30,988 nt of DNA from positions 1 through 30,988 of IMG/VR virus record IMGVR_UViG_3300037842_000430; one strand, 5' to 3'. This document shows, one piece after another, positions 1 through 9,245 of the stretch. A program made the position numbers and the translations under genes. How positions within the stretch are numbered: position 1 is the stretch's first letter; each line of letters begins with the position of its first letter. The notes beneath the pieces were generated by a model. That model saw only the letters and a program-made list of their open reading frames with translations. It made no database searches and was not told the DNA's origin. This DNA comes from a virus.

Positions 1-2
1 TG

Positions 3-1061
3 ATCACTCCGGGGCGTGTCACCTTAGACCGCATCGCCTCATCTGTTTCTAACGTAGTAGGCATGGTCGATCTGATGGCCAAGTTCATGGCGTTGGAACT
101 CGTCGCTCAGGAGAAAGCCATCTTCCCTGACCGCTACATTATTGGCCGATCCGGGCAAGTCCCTATGATAGTTGGGGGCGAATGGAAAGATGGCCGGGAA
201 GGTGAAGTAAATGTCTTATTGGACGCGGAACAAATCGGAGAGTTGCGATCAGCCCCCGACGCATCGACCCGTACAGCGATCGACCGCCTCGAACGCAATG
301 CCCGAATTTCGACAGGCACCGTTCCCCAGATTGGTGGAGAATCCTACGGTGCTTTGCGTACTGGCCGTGGTATCGATGCCCTTATGGGGGCTTCTATGGA
401 TCCTCGCATCCAAGAGATGCAAGAAATCATGGAAGCGTACCTTCCGCATCTAAACGAATCTATTTTCGCTACCTATAAGGCGCATTGGGGTTCTAAACAA
501 TTCTCAATGTTTACTGGGTACAGCGGCGACTTCGGTCAAGTCAAGTTCACTCCGAACGAGCATTTCGAAACCTTCGACAACGTGGTATCGCATTCGATAC
601 CCGGTGCCGATATTCAAGGAACGACGATCCAGTTGGGTCAGTTGCTGGGTATGAAAGGCATTTCGTTGGCTACGTTCCGTACCCGCCACCCGTACATCGA
701 TGACCCGGAGGCTGAAGGCCGCCGTGTAGATGAGGAACAGTTGGAGGAAGCAGTCATGGCTGCCATCCAACAGCAGTCAGCGTCTGGCCAGTTGCCTGTC
801 GTGTATGTGGCGAAGATCGAAAAGTTCCGCAAGAAGGGGTTCGATATTTTCGAATCGATTCAAAACGCCGACGAAGAGATCAAAAAGGAACAAGCAGAGA
901 TCGCACCTCCTACCCCTGAAGGAATGGGGATGCCTCCACAAATGGCTCCCGGTTTAGCGGGCGGCCCGGAGATGATGGGTCCCCAAGGTCAAGCACCACC
1001 ATCGGGGGAGTTTTCTCCTGAGGCGGCGCAACAACTTATCGGTGCTTTGAGGTCACAATAA
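3..1061 (+). CDS. Portal protein, C-terminal part (5' end outside window)
   Basis: The reading frame is open from the first full codon of the window, so the Met at 63 is internal and the gene is truncated by the window edge. The visible 352 codons resemble the C-terminal half of a phage portal protein, the dodecameric ring through which DNA is packaged and ejected. Supporting features are a helix-rich segment, then a stretch around nt 645-720 of the form ISLATFRTRHPYIDDPEAEG, which matches the usual portal pattern in which helices are followed by 'P-x-I-x-D-P-x-x-E'. A long acidic helix and a Pro/Met/Gly-rich tail follow, common in portals. The stop overlaps the next start as TAATG. The neighbouring virion genes and capsid module fit. 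The large terminase gene is expected just outside the left edge (inference). Confidence 0.75.
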   Translation: MTPGRVTLDRIASSVSNVVGMVDLMAKFMALELVAQEKAIFPDRYIIGRSGQVPMIVGGEWKDGREGEVNVLLDAEQIGELRSAPDASTRTAIDRLERNARISTGTVPQIGGESYGALRTGRGIDALMGASMDPRIQEMQEIMEAYLPHLNESIFATYKAHWGSKQFSMFTGYSGDFGQVKFTPNEHFETFDNVVSHSIPGADIQGTTIQLGQLLGMKGISLATFRTRHPYIDDPEAEGRRVDEEQLEEAVMAAIQQQSASGQLPVVYVAKIEKFRKKGFDIFESIQNADEEIKKEQAEIAPPTPEGMGMPPQMAPGLAGGPEMMGPQGQAPPSGEFSPEAAQQLIGALRSQ

Positions 1062-1483
1062 TGCCACGCAAACGACAAACTCAGAAACCCGTTACGGCGG
1101 GTTTAGAAGCCGGTGCCTCTTACGGGCAGGTCGGCGAAAACCTTACCGTTCAAGACCCTGCCCAAGGCGGGGTTCCTCTTCCGCAGTCTCGGGGTCCTTC
1201 CCCCACTCCCCCCGGTGCTGCGCCTGCCCCTTCGGGCGCGGGGCCAGTTCCTCCTCCGGGTGGGGCTGGCGAACTCCCTTTAGAAGCAGCGCAAGGATTC
1301 AACCCCGGGTTGACTCCCTTGACTGCTCCCGGGTCAGGGTTGCAGCAACAACGCGGCGGCCCTCCCCCCATCGCAGACAATAAAGAACGAGCGGCTCGCT
1401 TGCTTGAAAGTTGGGCTGCGGCGACTCAAGACCCATCAATGGCTAAGGCCGCAGCACAGTTAAGGATGCGTAGAAATGCCTGA
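1061..1483 (+). CDS. Pro/Gly/Ala-rich hypothetical protein (140 aa)
   Basis: Not recognised. The first 10 residues are basic (PRKRQTQK), residues about 30-100 are low-complexity Pro/Gly/Ala, and residues about 105-140 form a short predicted helix rich in Ala, Arg and Met. It begins at the ATG of the TAATG overlap with the portal gene and ends 8 nt inside the giant gene that follows, so all three are probably translationally coupled. The disordered middle and helical tail suit a small virion or assembly protein associated with the portal or with the giant protein, but no function can be read from the sequence. Confidence 0.75.
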   Translation: MPRKRQTQKPVTAGLEAGASYGQVGENLTVQDPAQGGVPLPQSRGPSPTPPGAAPAPSGAGPVPPPGGAGELPLEAAQGFNPGLTPLTAPGSGLQQQRGGPPPIADNKERAARLLESWAAATQDPSMAKAAAQLRMRRNA

Positions 1484-4400
1484 ACTCGTTCCGGTAGGGG
1501 ACTGGCAAACAAACCCATACACGACGGCTTCTTACGATTCGGAGGAGTACGCTCGCCGCCTCCAGTTGCTTATTTCTGCTACAGGCGGAGGCCGCTGGTT
1601 GGAAACAGATCCCGTGTCTCTTGTCGATTTAGCACAGGGCGGACTTGACGACGACGACATGATGGATGTTTTTCTTACAGCATCAGGGCAGGCTGCCCTT
1701 AATGACATGAAAACCAATTTCGAAGTTATCCCAGCGCAGTTTCAAGAAGCCCAGTTTGGGTTACTTCCCCCGCAAGCGCAGCAAGCATTATTAGATCAGG
1801 GGTATCAGCCTCCTTGGATAGATACCGAACAAGAAAAGTTTGACGCGTTACCTTTATGGAAACGGGCATTGACCCAAAATCTAGGCATGCTCGTACCGGA
1901 CAAATGGGCGGAAAGAACTTTCGGGACGGCAGCGACTGTTGCCTTGGCTCCAGTGCGCGTAGTTGGTTTCGGTATTGGTAAATCTGTTAGCGGGTTATGG
2001 CATGGAGGGACCGCAGGAATGCGGTGGGCGGAACACGTTTTTCGAACTTTTAACTATGTCGGGCAGACGCTCGATACTCCGGGAGTTTTGTCATCTCAGA
2101 TGCTTCTGGGAGATTCCGATTCAGATAACAATTTGGAGGCCCGCATAAACAGGGGAGACATGGGGAACCCGATGGGGGCGCTATCCCCCTCCTTGTGGTC
2201 AGAGGCATGGAACGAAACAGAACTAAATGAAGATTCATATACGAAGGAATCGTTAGATCAGGCCAAAGCATTGGTGGGCGGCGACGAAGTAGATAGGATA
2301 CGAAAGTTCCTTCACGAGGGTTTAACAGGGGTCGTAGCAGACTACTTAGAAGCAGGAATGAGCGAAGCAGAGGCTCGTGAATCCTATATGGGGTGGTACG
2401 AGAGCCTTGGGGCTGACCCCGAAATGAACCAAGCATTGACCCTTTTGAACGGCAACAGAAATACTGGAGGCATGGGGTTTCTTCACTCTTGGAATCGGAT
2501 GTCTGGTCAAACGGTTGAACCTGACACGGTAAGAGGCCAAGTGTTGATGACCTCAGGATCCATTGGGGCGACAATATTATTGGATCCGGTGACCTATACC
2601 CCCGGTGGGTTAAAAAATCTCCGCACCGTGATGCGCGGTGTTTACAAAGGGAAGAACCTTGCGGACGTTATGAACCATGCGCGCAGGGGGCAAGCCGCTC
2701 TGCGGGCCGCTGAAAAGTACGGTATAAGATTACAGGATGTAACTACCGCCGAGTTATCGGTAGCCGAAAATGCCCGCCTTGGCTTGGCTGGACGCATATC
2801 CGAGCCTTTGATGGGAGCAGAATACCTAGCAACGTGGGCAGAGAAAAGCGGCGGCGGATGGTTGGCAAGGATTCCGATGATTCAAAAGGTCGCATTAAAA
2901 AATCAGCAACGGTATATAAATAAGGTTACTACTGCTTTTAGGATCCAAGACGAAATTGATGCAGCGACCTCCGCTATCCGCTCTCAACGAGTATTGGATG
3001 GATTGCCGGGTTTGTCCGAAGCAGAAATGATGGCCGCCGTAGCCGAGAGAACGGGAGGCGAAGTTTCCGGAGGGGCGTTCCAACTATTGATTGGGGCTCA
3101 TCCAGAAACTGCTAAAGTTTTAGATTTGATGAGAGACTGGCATCAAGCGCGTAAAAGCATGTTGATGGGGATAACGGAAGAGGGTGCTGCGATCCGCGCT
3201 AGAACAGGAGGGGTCACAGAGGGGTTGTTAGAAACCCGCCAAGTCTCAGACATGTCTACGATGGAAGGATTCTTTGATTTTCTAGTTGCCGATCAGGGGC
3301 AAGCAGCATTTGCCACTAAATGGGGGGGCATCAGTCCCCAAGGGATGCTTCTTCCACAAATGACGCGAGGCAATCTGTTCAAAGGGAAACTCGTTAATCA
3401 AATAGATGACCTTGTTCTCAATCCGTATGATGCTTCTGGTTGGGATCTGGGAAGGATGGCAGACGAAACAGCGGACGCTGTTGCAGGGAACCGTAACTTC
3501 ATTATCAATAGCATCAAAACCGCTATCACAGATGGCGGTATCAAACTGTCTAAAAAATACCAATCTAGTGATATTGCTCAGGTGCTAAATGATTTCTCCT
3601 TAAGCAGGGAGGCGGGGTTGGCTCGCGCTGAAGCGGTCGGGATGATCAATTCTGACCGTATGGTTTTATACAAAGCGTTCGTCAAGTTCGGAGAGACTGC
3701 CCCAGCGATCATCAAAAAAGATGGACAGATGTCCGCTTTGGGCAACTGGTATCAGACGTTCGGTTACAGCGTCACCTCGGATGGAATGAAATGGATCAAG
3801 GGTATCAGCCCCCTAAAGGGGCCGCTTCGTGCGCGCCAAAACTTTTTAAGACGACAGTTACACAATTCGGGGAGCGTCAATAGTGAGGCCGCATTGCTTG
3901 AACGTTTGTGGGGGCAACTAGGAGGAGCGGCGGTAGGGGTAATGTATTACCCTGCGGCGTTCGCCAAAAGCCTCCTAACCTACGTCCCGAAAACTAACCA
4001 TTTGGATGTTGTCACCAAAGAAACAGCGATCGTCGATTTCAATGCTTACGTTGAAATGGGGGCGCTGGCAGATATGCCGCGCGAAGTAATGAACTATTAT
4101 AAGCGTGCATTCATTATGGGGAACGAGGCGCAACGCATCCAAGCCTCAATGGGTTTACTTATGGACATGGCGGGCCGTACAGGGATGCTACTCCACGGCG
4201 GCGATGACGTTACTCAATTCCTAGACAAGTTTGTTCGCAACGCAGAAGCCAAATATTCGTTACTACAAAGCGATTTTCTCGGGTTACAAGGAATGAACAC
4301 AAAGCGAGGGATTTTCCCTAGCGCATTCCAAGAGGGACACATGTCGGCGTTAAACGTTATGCCGAATTATCGTGAACTTGCAGCATTAACCCGTCGAATC

Positions 4401-7400
4401 TCCTACGCCCGGACGATGGGTCACGGCATTCAACTTCCCTTGATCGATAAGTTTTTTGCGATGTGGTGGAGGCCAATGGTGCTTCTCCGTTTGGGTTACG
4501 TTGCCCGCAACGGCGGCGAAGAACTATTTACTTGGATACTACGCGAAGGTCCGCTACCTCATCTGAAGTCCCGTTTAGGTAAGGGTGCCATTGGGATCGA
4601 ACCAGTCTTTGACGAGTTCGGAATAAAATCTGTACGAAAGATAGGGCAGGGTGATGATGTTATTCGCCACGCCACCTTCATGCGCCCCGTCATCGGGCTT
4701 CAACGAGCGTTTAATGAAGTCATTGGTGCGGGAGATAATGCTCTAGCAGTTAAAGCCATCCGCAAAACATACGAAAACAACATGTCTCGTTGGGGGTTCT
4801 TAACAGACGCTGAACGTGTCGATTTATTCGAGTCGACACTTTTCGAACTACAGCAGGTTAAACGAAACATCTTTACCCGATCCTCGGTTGGATTATTCAA
4901 CATGGCGGAACGGCTCAGCATAAGTTCCGCAAGCCTGATGCACAAGGCGGCGACCACGGCTCGCATTCCAAGTAAACAAATAATTTCTCGGAGATTATTG
5001 AAAAGCATAGACAGAGATTATGTGTCTCGTATCGAAGCGATCGAAGATGCGTTGACGATCCCAACGATCATGGATTCGCACATGAAAAACGTGTTATCGA
5101 CTTTTGATAATTATATGGATTTCGGAGGTAACGGGGTACGCGACCTGATCGGGGCATCGGGAGGTGCGGGTATTAACAAGTTGCCGTTGAATTATCGACG
5201 AGCAGGATTCGTGCATGTATCGATGGACGACCTAGATACGTTCGATAAAACACGAGCAGCGACACAGCACCTCGATAAAATCGCTGAGAATAGAGCATTT
5301 TTGTTGGGGCCGGTCGACGAGATAGGGCAGTTCGTTCCTCAACATTTCGAGGATGCGCTACGTCCTTTCGCCGGCGAACTCATCGGGCTTCTGCCTGATG
5401 CTAAAAAAGCCAAATACGCTGATCAAGGGGCTGCGGCTTCCATCATAGGCATCCTAAGGGACCAATATCCCGATACTTACAGAATGATCCAAGAAGGATT
5501 TTTCCTCAATGCCCGACAGGAAATTGACACAATCATCGAAGGAGCAATACAATTTCTTTCCCCAAAGAAAGAAGACTTGTTGCGTCGATTGCTTTTGGGA
5601 ACGGATGTCTCTACGCAAAACTACAACATGGTAGCAATGCTATTTACAGACATAGATGTAAATAAAATCACCCATACTTTCGATGATGTCGCTCAGGCGG
5701 CGCAACAGATAACCGCACGATCATTGCGTACCGCTGAAGGCCAAGACGCATCGAAGTCGATGATTAGTGCTAACACGGGGATGATGGGCGGGGAGATAAG
5801 TCATCCCTTGCCTCCGGGACAAATGAGAACCTTCTATCCGTTGATTCCCAACGAGTACGCTCCCGAGTTTATTCGGATGCTTTCCCTCGCTGGAGCCCCC
5901 GCTGGGCAGAGTCGAGTGTTTTTTGAACAGTTTGTAGAACGACTTAACATTGGTTTAGTGGATCGCGGCTACCCGGAGATCGGCGAGAAGATAGCACGGT
6001 TGATGCGCCCCTCTGGCATAGATGACACCGCAACAAACTATATGAGGGTTGCCGCAGAGTGGCAAGATACCGGGATGGGTTACATGCCGTTAACTGTGGG
6101 ATCGTCGGATCCTGTGATCGCTGAAATAATCGCTAAAACGTTCGACGATATGGATATTTTTCGCCCCACTTCGTTGGATGAGATCCGTACTGTATTGCCC
6201 AATAGAGGGCGAATAGGTAGCCGTGTTACAAGCGATCAAGAGTTTCGCAATAACCCACTTTCAGGGATAGCGCATCGGGCAAGCAGGGGAAACCCGGCTT
6301 ACACAACTAAACGCGGTGGGATTACAGAGATCGCTTCCGACGCAGAACACGGTTCCGTTCCGTTACCTACAACAAATCATATGTTTTACGGTCTTGATTC
6401 CCGAGGGCTAGTGCCTGCCGTTGACTTTGGTCCAGGCGGTTTGAAAAACGAATTGGTTTATGGAACGAACTCTTATTCCCTTGGGAGGGACGCTGGGTTG
6501 GCTCCCATCGAAGTGGTTGACGGTGTTCCACAGGTTCACGCTATCGACATTTATCATAATAAGGACTCCGGCTGGCCTCTTGTGCTTCGGAGGGGAAGAG
6601 AAGAAGAGTACCCGGGTTTTGTTGCTGAAGAATGGAACCTAGTTTCGAGTACACATACTACCGGAAACGACTTATATAATTTCTCTGAAGAGACAGCAGC
6701 AATTTTGTCACAAGAGATGCTTCACCTTTTTTCTTCTGCATCACGGAGTCTTGACAACGTTGAAGTCTTTTACCCGTGGATCCAAGAGGTTCGGCGGGCT
6801 TCTCAAGCGGGTGGGATAGTCGATGAGGCAAAAATCGCTTGGCATACTACAGATTCTGGATGGTGGTCGAAGTCCCCCGAAACTCTTATCGGAGCAAAAC
6901 CTCTTGTCCCTCAGGGTGGACGCATCGAAGAGTTCAGGCAAGCATTGCTTGGCTACTGGTTTGATGGGGTCGTGAATCCAATGATTGGGGCAATGGTTCG
7001 TGAGCCACTATTCCACCATTACTTATTTCTAGCGAAGCAACAAACAGAAGGGATGAGAACCCTTTACAACCACAAGGTTGGAAGGTTCGATGACCTTGTT
7101 GTCAGGTTCGAACGCTTCGCAGAGTTCGGAGAGGACGGGCAGGTCGTTATCCCTGTTATGAGAAACGTCATTCGACTTGACTGGCCGCTGGCTCAAGCCA
7201 ATGCTGATTCGTTAATGTCGAACTTCATTTTTGCGTTAAATACTGCTGAGCCGTCTCGCATCAAGGGGGCTGTTAACAAGTTCCTAAAGGGTAAAGCATC
7301 TGAGATCACGACGGCGAGCGGAGGAGGGATGAATTTGGTTCTAGCAGAGGCAGATCAAACCTTCACTAACTTTTTGAGAGTCTTAAAAAAGCAGGATGAT

Positions 7401-9245
7401 GAAACGTTGTCGGCGTTCGCCAAGTGGGCGAAAGGGCGGAACGTTCAAAATGTACGCCATAACGAGGTCGCTACCCAACGGGCCATGACCTTAACCGGCG
7501 CATTCATTGATGATCATCGGATTCGTTCCCAGTTCCAAGAAATGGTCGGGACTCTAATGCCGTTTTGGTTTGCCGAGGATCAGTTCTTGCGACGCATGGG
7601 ACGTTCGTTGTCGTACAACCCGCGGATGTTCCGCGATCTGAGTTTAGGGATGCAGGCGGGTACCTATGGGGGCGTGGTTGCCGAGGATCGAAACGGAAAT
7701 AATGTTTTGGTGTACCCGGGGAGTGAGATTGTAACGAACGCTATTTTGGGGGTGGGGAACATCCCTGTTGTTGGACGAGTCTTCCGAACGGTGTTCGGCG
7801 GCGACTTGGGATCCGTTGTTAAAGACGGGACGCTCTCGTCTTCTATCAATGTTATCCCGGGTTACGATAAGGAATCGGCAGGCTCTATGGGGTTTGGTCC
7901 GTTGCTTGCCATACCCCTTTTGTGGGCAGCGCAGCGCGACCCTTCGATCCGTACAACATTTGAACACAACCTTATTGGGGGAAGGTTTGGGAGCAGGGCG
8001 GGATACGATTCGGATTCTTTGCAGGAAATTGTTTGGTCGAGTGTCGCCCCCGCTTTGGTGATTAAGAGTCTGAACACGTTGGGGATTACGGGAACTGGAA
8101 CAAGCGATAGAAGTGAAACTCCTCGCTCTAAAGCGATGATGGATGTTATTATGCTGCGCTTTATGAACGATGAGTTGATCACCGAAGAAGAGTTGGCGGC
8201 GCATCCTGATCCTGAAATGTTGTTGGAAGAGTTCTTAATGAAGGTCGACGAGGAAGCGAAACAGTTACAGTTGCTGCAATCGTTGACTTGGTTCGTTGGA
8301 CCAGCGACCGCTAACATCGCCGAGTTGACTGTGAAGAACAAGGCGTGGGAATGGAACCAAGAGTTCTATGATCTTGTCGATGAAGGCATCCCTTGGGAGG
8401 AAGCGTACAGGATGTGGCGAAACCGGATTATCGCCGTTGAAGGTGAGTTCGATCCATTCGAGTATTCTCCGTTCAGGGTCGGAAAATCCACGAAGGTTCC
8501 GTTTGCTGTATTGGAAACGACAAAGGCCGCGAACGAATGGTTGGCCACGAATGAAGAGTTCATCATGGATCATCGCTACTCGGGTGGATTTTTCATGCCT
8601 CGTGGTTTCGGCGACAACGACGATGAGTTCATAGCGGAGGCGAGGGGTCGACAGTTGGCTTACGGTTTGCGTGTTTCTAAAACCCCATCAGAGTTCCTTC
8701 AGGGGATCTTTTTCAACAACGGGTACTCTCAATGGGCACGCACCCGCTCTACGTTTTTGTCTACGAAATACCAGATGAAAGCAAGGGGTGAGAGTACTGC
8801 ACGGCTTGACAACATTTGGGCAGAATGGGATAGGTCTTTTAGTAATACTCATCCGGTTTATGCTGGACATCTATCTTCTGGAGGTTCGGGGAACAGGCGT
8901 GACAAAACGTTAGAGGAGATGCGGTTGTTGTTGCAAACCCCTGACATTATCCCCGAGGGGGAACACAGGAGCGACATTCTTTCTATGATGACTACGATTG
9001 TTGCGATGAGCGATGAGTTGGAAGCCTTAACTATTCTTGGCCGTGCTTCACGGTCGACCTCAGATCAACGCAACGAAGTAAAGGTACGCTACTACGAGAG
9101 GGTCAGGGCGTTCGTCAATGGTAAGCCTTGGCTAAATGAGTTATATTATAGTATGTTTATGCCGTTACTTAACGACACTTGGATCGCTAAGTATGATGCT
9201 GGTTTGATCGAGTTGAACCAGAGTATTGGAGAGAACCGTGGCTGA
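1476..9245 (+). CDS. Giant virion protein, putative internal/ejection protein (2589 aa)
   Basis: A single intact frame of 7.8 kb, the largest gene in the window. The ATG at 1476 has AAGGA about 9 nt upstream and lies within the end of the preceding gene. I do not recognise a catalytic domain: no HExxH, no Walker A and no convincing single-subunit RNA polymerase motifs. The protein is mostly helical with scattered Gly-rich amphipathic or hydrophobic patches, for example residues about 150-175, about 988-1020 (Trp- and Arg-rich, including FFAMWWRPMVLLRLGY) and about 2025-2060 (PFWFAEDQFLRR). The last pattern resembles segments of giant phage internal or polyvalent virion proteins (recollection, not a search). 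Its place after the portal, with no tape measure elsewhere, suggests a packaged protein ejected with DNA, comparable in role to T7 gp15/gp16. A tape-measure role is a less likely alternative. Confidence 0.7.
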   Translation: MPELVPVGDWQTNPYTTASYDSEEYARRLQLLISATGGGRWLETDPVSLVDLAQGGLDDDDMMDVFLTASGQAALNDMKTNFEVIPAQFQEAQFGLLPPQAQQALLDQGYQPPWIDTEQEKFDALPLWKRALTQNLGMLVPDKWAERTFGTAATVALAPVRVVGFGIGKSVSGLWHGGTAGMRWAEHVFRTFNYVGQTLDTPGVLSSQMLLGDSDSDNNLEARINRGDMGNPMGALSPSLWSEAWNETELNEDSYTKESLDQAKALVGGDEVDRIRKFLHEGLTGVVADYLEAGMSEAEARESYMGWYESLGADPEMNQALTLLNGNRNTGGMGFLHSWNRMSGQTVEPDTVRGQVLMTSGSIGATILLDPVTYTPGGLKNLRTVMRGVYKGKNLADVMNHARRGQAALRAAEKYGIRLQDVTTAELSVAENARLGLAGRISEPLMGAEYLATWAEKSGGGWLARIPMIQKVALKNQQRYINKVTTAFRIQDEIDAATSAIRSQRVLDGLPGLSEAEMMAAVAERTGGEVSGGAFQLLIGAHPETAKVLDLMRDWHQARKSMLMGITEEGAAIRARTGGVTEGLLETRQVSDMSTMEGFFDFLVADQGQAAFATKWGGISPQGMLLPQMTRGNLFKGKLVNQIDDLVLNPYDASGWDLGRMADETADAVAGNRNFIINSIKTAITDGGIKLSKKYQSSDIAQVLNDFSLSREAGLARAEAVGMINSDRMVLYKAFVKFGETAPAIIKKDGQMSALGNWYQTFGYSVTSDGMKWIKGISPLKGPLRARQNFLRRQLHNSGSVNSEAALLERLWGQLGGAAVGVMYYPAAFAKSLLTYVPKTNHLDVVTKETAIVDFNAYVEMGALADMPREVMNYYKRAFIMGNEAQRIQASMGLLMDMAGRTGMLLHGGDDVTQFLDKFVRNAEAKYSLLQSDFLGLQGMNTKRGIFPSAFQEGHMSALNVMPNYRELAALTRRISYARTMGHGIQLPLIDKFFAMWWRPMVLLRLGYVARNGGEELFTWILREGPLPHLKSRLGKGAIGIEPVFDEFGIKSVRKIGQGDDVIRHATFMRPVIGLQRAFNEVIGAGDNALAVKAIRKTYENNMSRWGFLTDAERVDLFESTLFELQQVKRNIFTRSSVGLFNMAERLSISSASLMHKAATTARIPSKQIISRRLLKSIDRDYVSRIEAIEDALTIPTIMDSHMKNVLSTFDNYMDFGGNGVRDLIGASGGAGINKLPLNYRRAGFVHVSMDDLDTFDKTRAATQHLDKIAENRAFLLGPVDEIGQFVPQHFEDALRPFAGELIGLLPDAKKAKYADQGAAASIIGILRDQYPDTYRMIQEGFFLNARQEIDTIIEGAIQFLSPKKEDLLRRLLLGTDVSTQNYNMVAMLFTDIDVNKITHTFDDVAQAAQQITARSLRTAEGQDASKSMISANTGMMGGEISHPLPPGQMRTFYPLIPNEYAPEFIRMLSLAGAPAGQSRVFFEQFVERLNIGLVDRGYPEIGEKIARLMRPSGIDDTATNYMRVAAEWQDTGMGYMPLTVGSSDPVIAEIIAKTFDDMDIFRPTSLDEIRTVLPNRGRIGSRVTSDQEFRNNPLSGIAHRASRGNPAYTTKRGGITEIASDAEHGSVPLPTTNHMFYGLDSRGLVPAVDFGPGGLKNELVYGTNSYSLGRDAGLAPIEVVDGVPQVHAIDIYHNKDSGWPLVLRRGREEEYPGFVAEEWNLVSSTHTTGNDLYNFSEETAAILSQEMLHLFSSASRSLDNVEVFYPWIQEVRRASQAGGIVDEAKIAWHTTDSGWWSKSPETLIGAKPLVPQGGRIEEFRQALLGYWFDGVVNPMIGAMVREPLFHHYLFLAKQQTEGMRTLYNHKVGRFDDLVVRFERFAEFGEDGQVVIPVMRNVIRLDWPLAQANADSLMSNFIFALNTAEPSRIKGAVNKFLKGKASEITTASGGGMNLVLAEADQTFTNFLRVLKKQDDETLSAFAKWAKGRNVQNVRHNEVATQRAMTLTGAFIDDHRIRSQFQEMVGTLMPFWFAEDQFLRRMGRSLSYNPRMFRDLSLGMQAGTYGGVVAEDRNGNNVLVYPGSEIVTNAILGVGNIPVVGRVFRTVFGGDLGSVVKDGTLSSSINVIPGYDKESAGSMGFGPLLAIPLLWAAQRDPSIRTTFEHNLIGGRFGSRAGYDSDSLQEIVWSSVAPALVIKSLNTLGITGTGTSDRSETPRSKAMMDVIMLRFMNDELITEEELAAHPDPEMLLEEFLMKVDEEAKQLQLLQSLTWFVGPATANIAELTVKNKAWEWNQEFYDLVDEGIPWEEAYRMWRNRIIAVEGEFDPFEYSPFRVGKSTKVPFAVLETTKAANEWLATNEEFIMDHRYSGGFFMPRGFGDNDDEFIAEARGRQLAYGLRVSKTPSEFLQGIFFNNGYSQWARTRSTFLSTKYQMKARGESTARLDNIWAEWDRSFSNTHPVYAGHLSSGGSGNRRDKTLEEMRLLLQTPDIIPEGEHRSDILSMMTTIVAMSDELEALTILGRASRSTSDQRNEVKVRYYERVRAFVNGKPWLNELYYSMFMPLLNDTWIAKYDAGLIELNQSIGENRG

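Noticed and set aside
2050-2574. Minus-strand 174-aa frame within the giant gene
   Set aside because: Shadow of the + strand gene: amino-acid composition is rich in Ser, Arg, Pro and Cys as expected from antisense reading, with no coupling to neighbours.
7644-8204. Minus-strand 186-aa frame within the giant gene
   Set aside because: Overlaps other antisense frames here and has unlike-protein composition (many Arg, His, Asn, Ser); no start signal.
1476-9245. N4-type virion RNA polymerase within the giant protein
   Set aside because: Size and virion context are suggestive, but no convincing motif A/B/C residues of single-subunit RNA polymerases were seen by eye.
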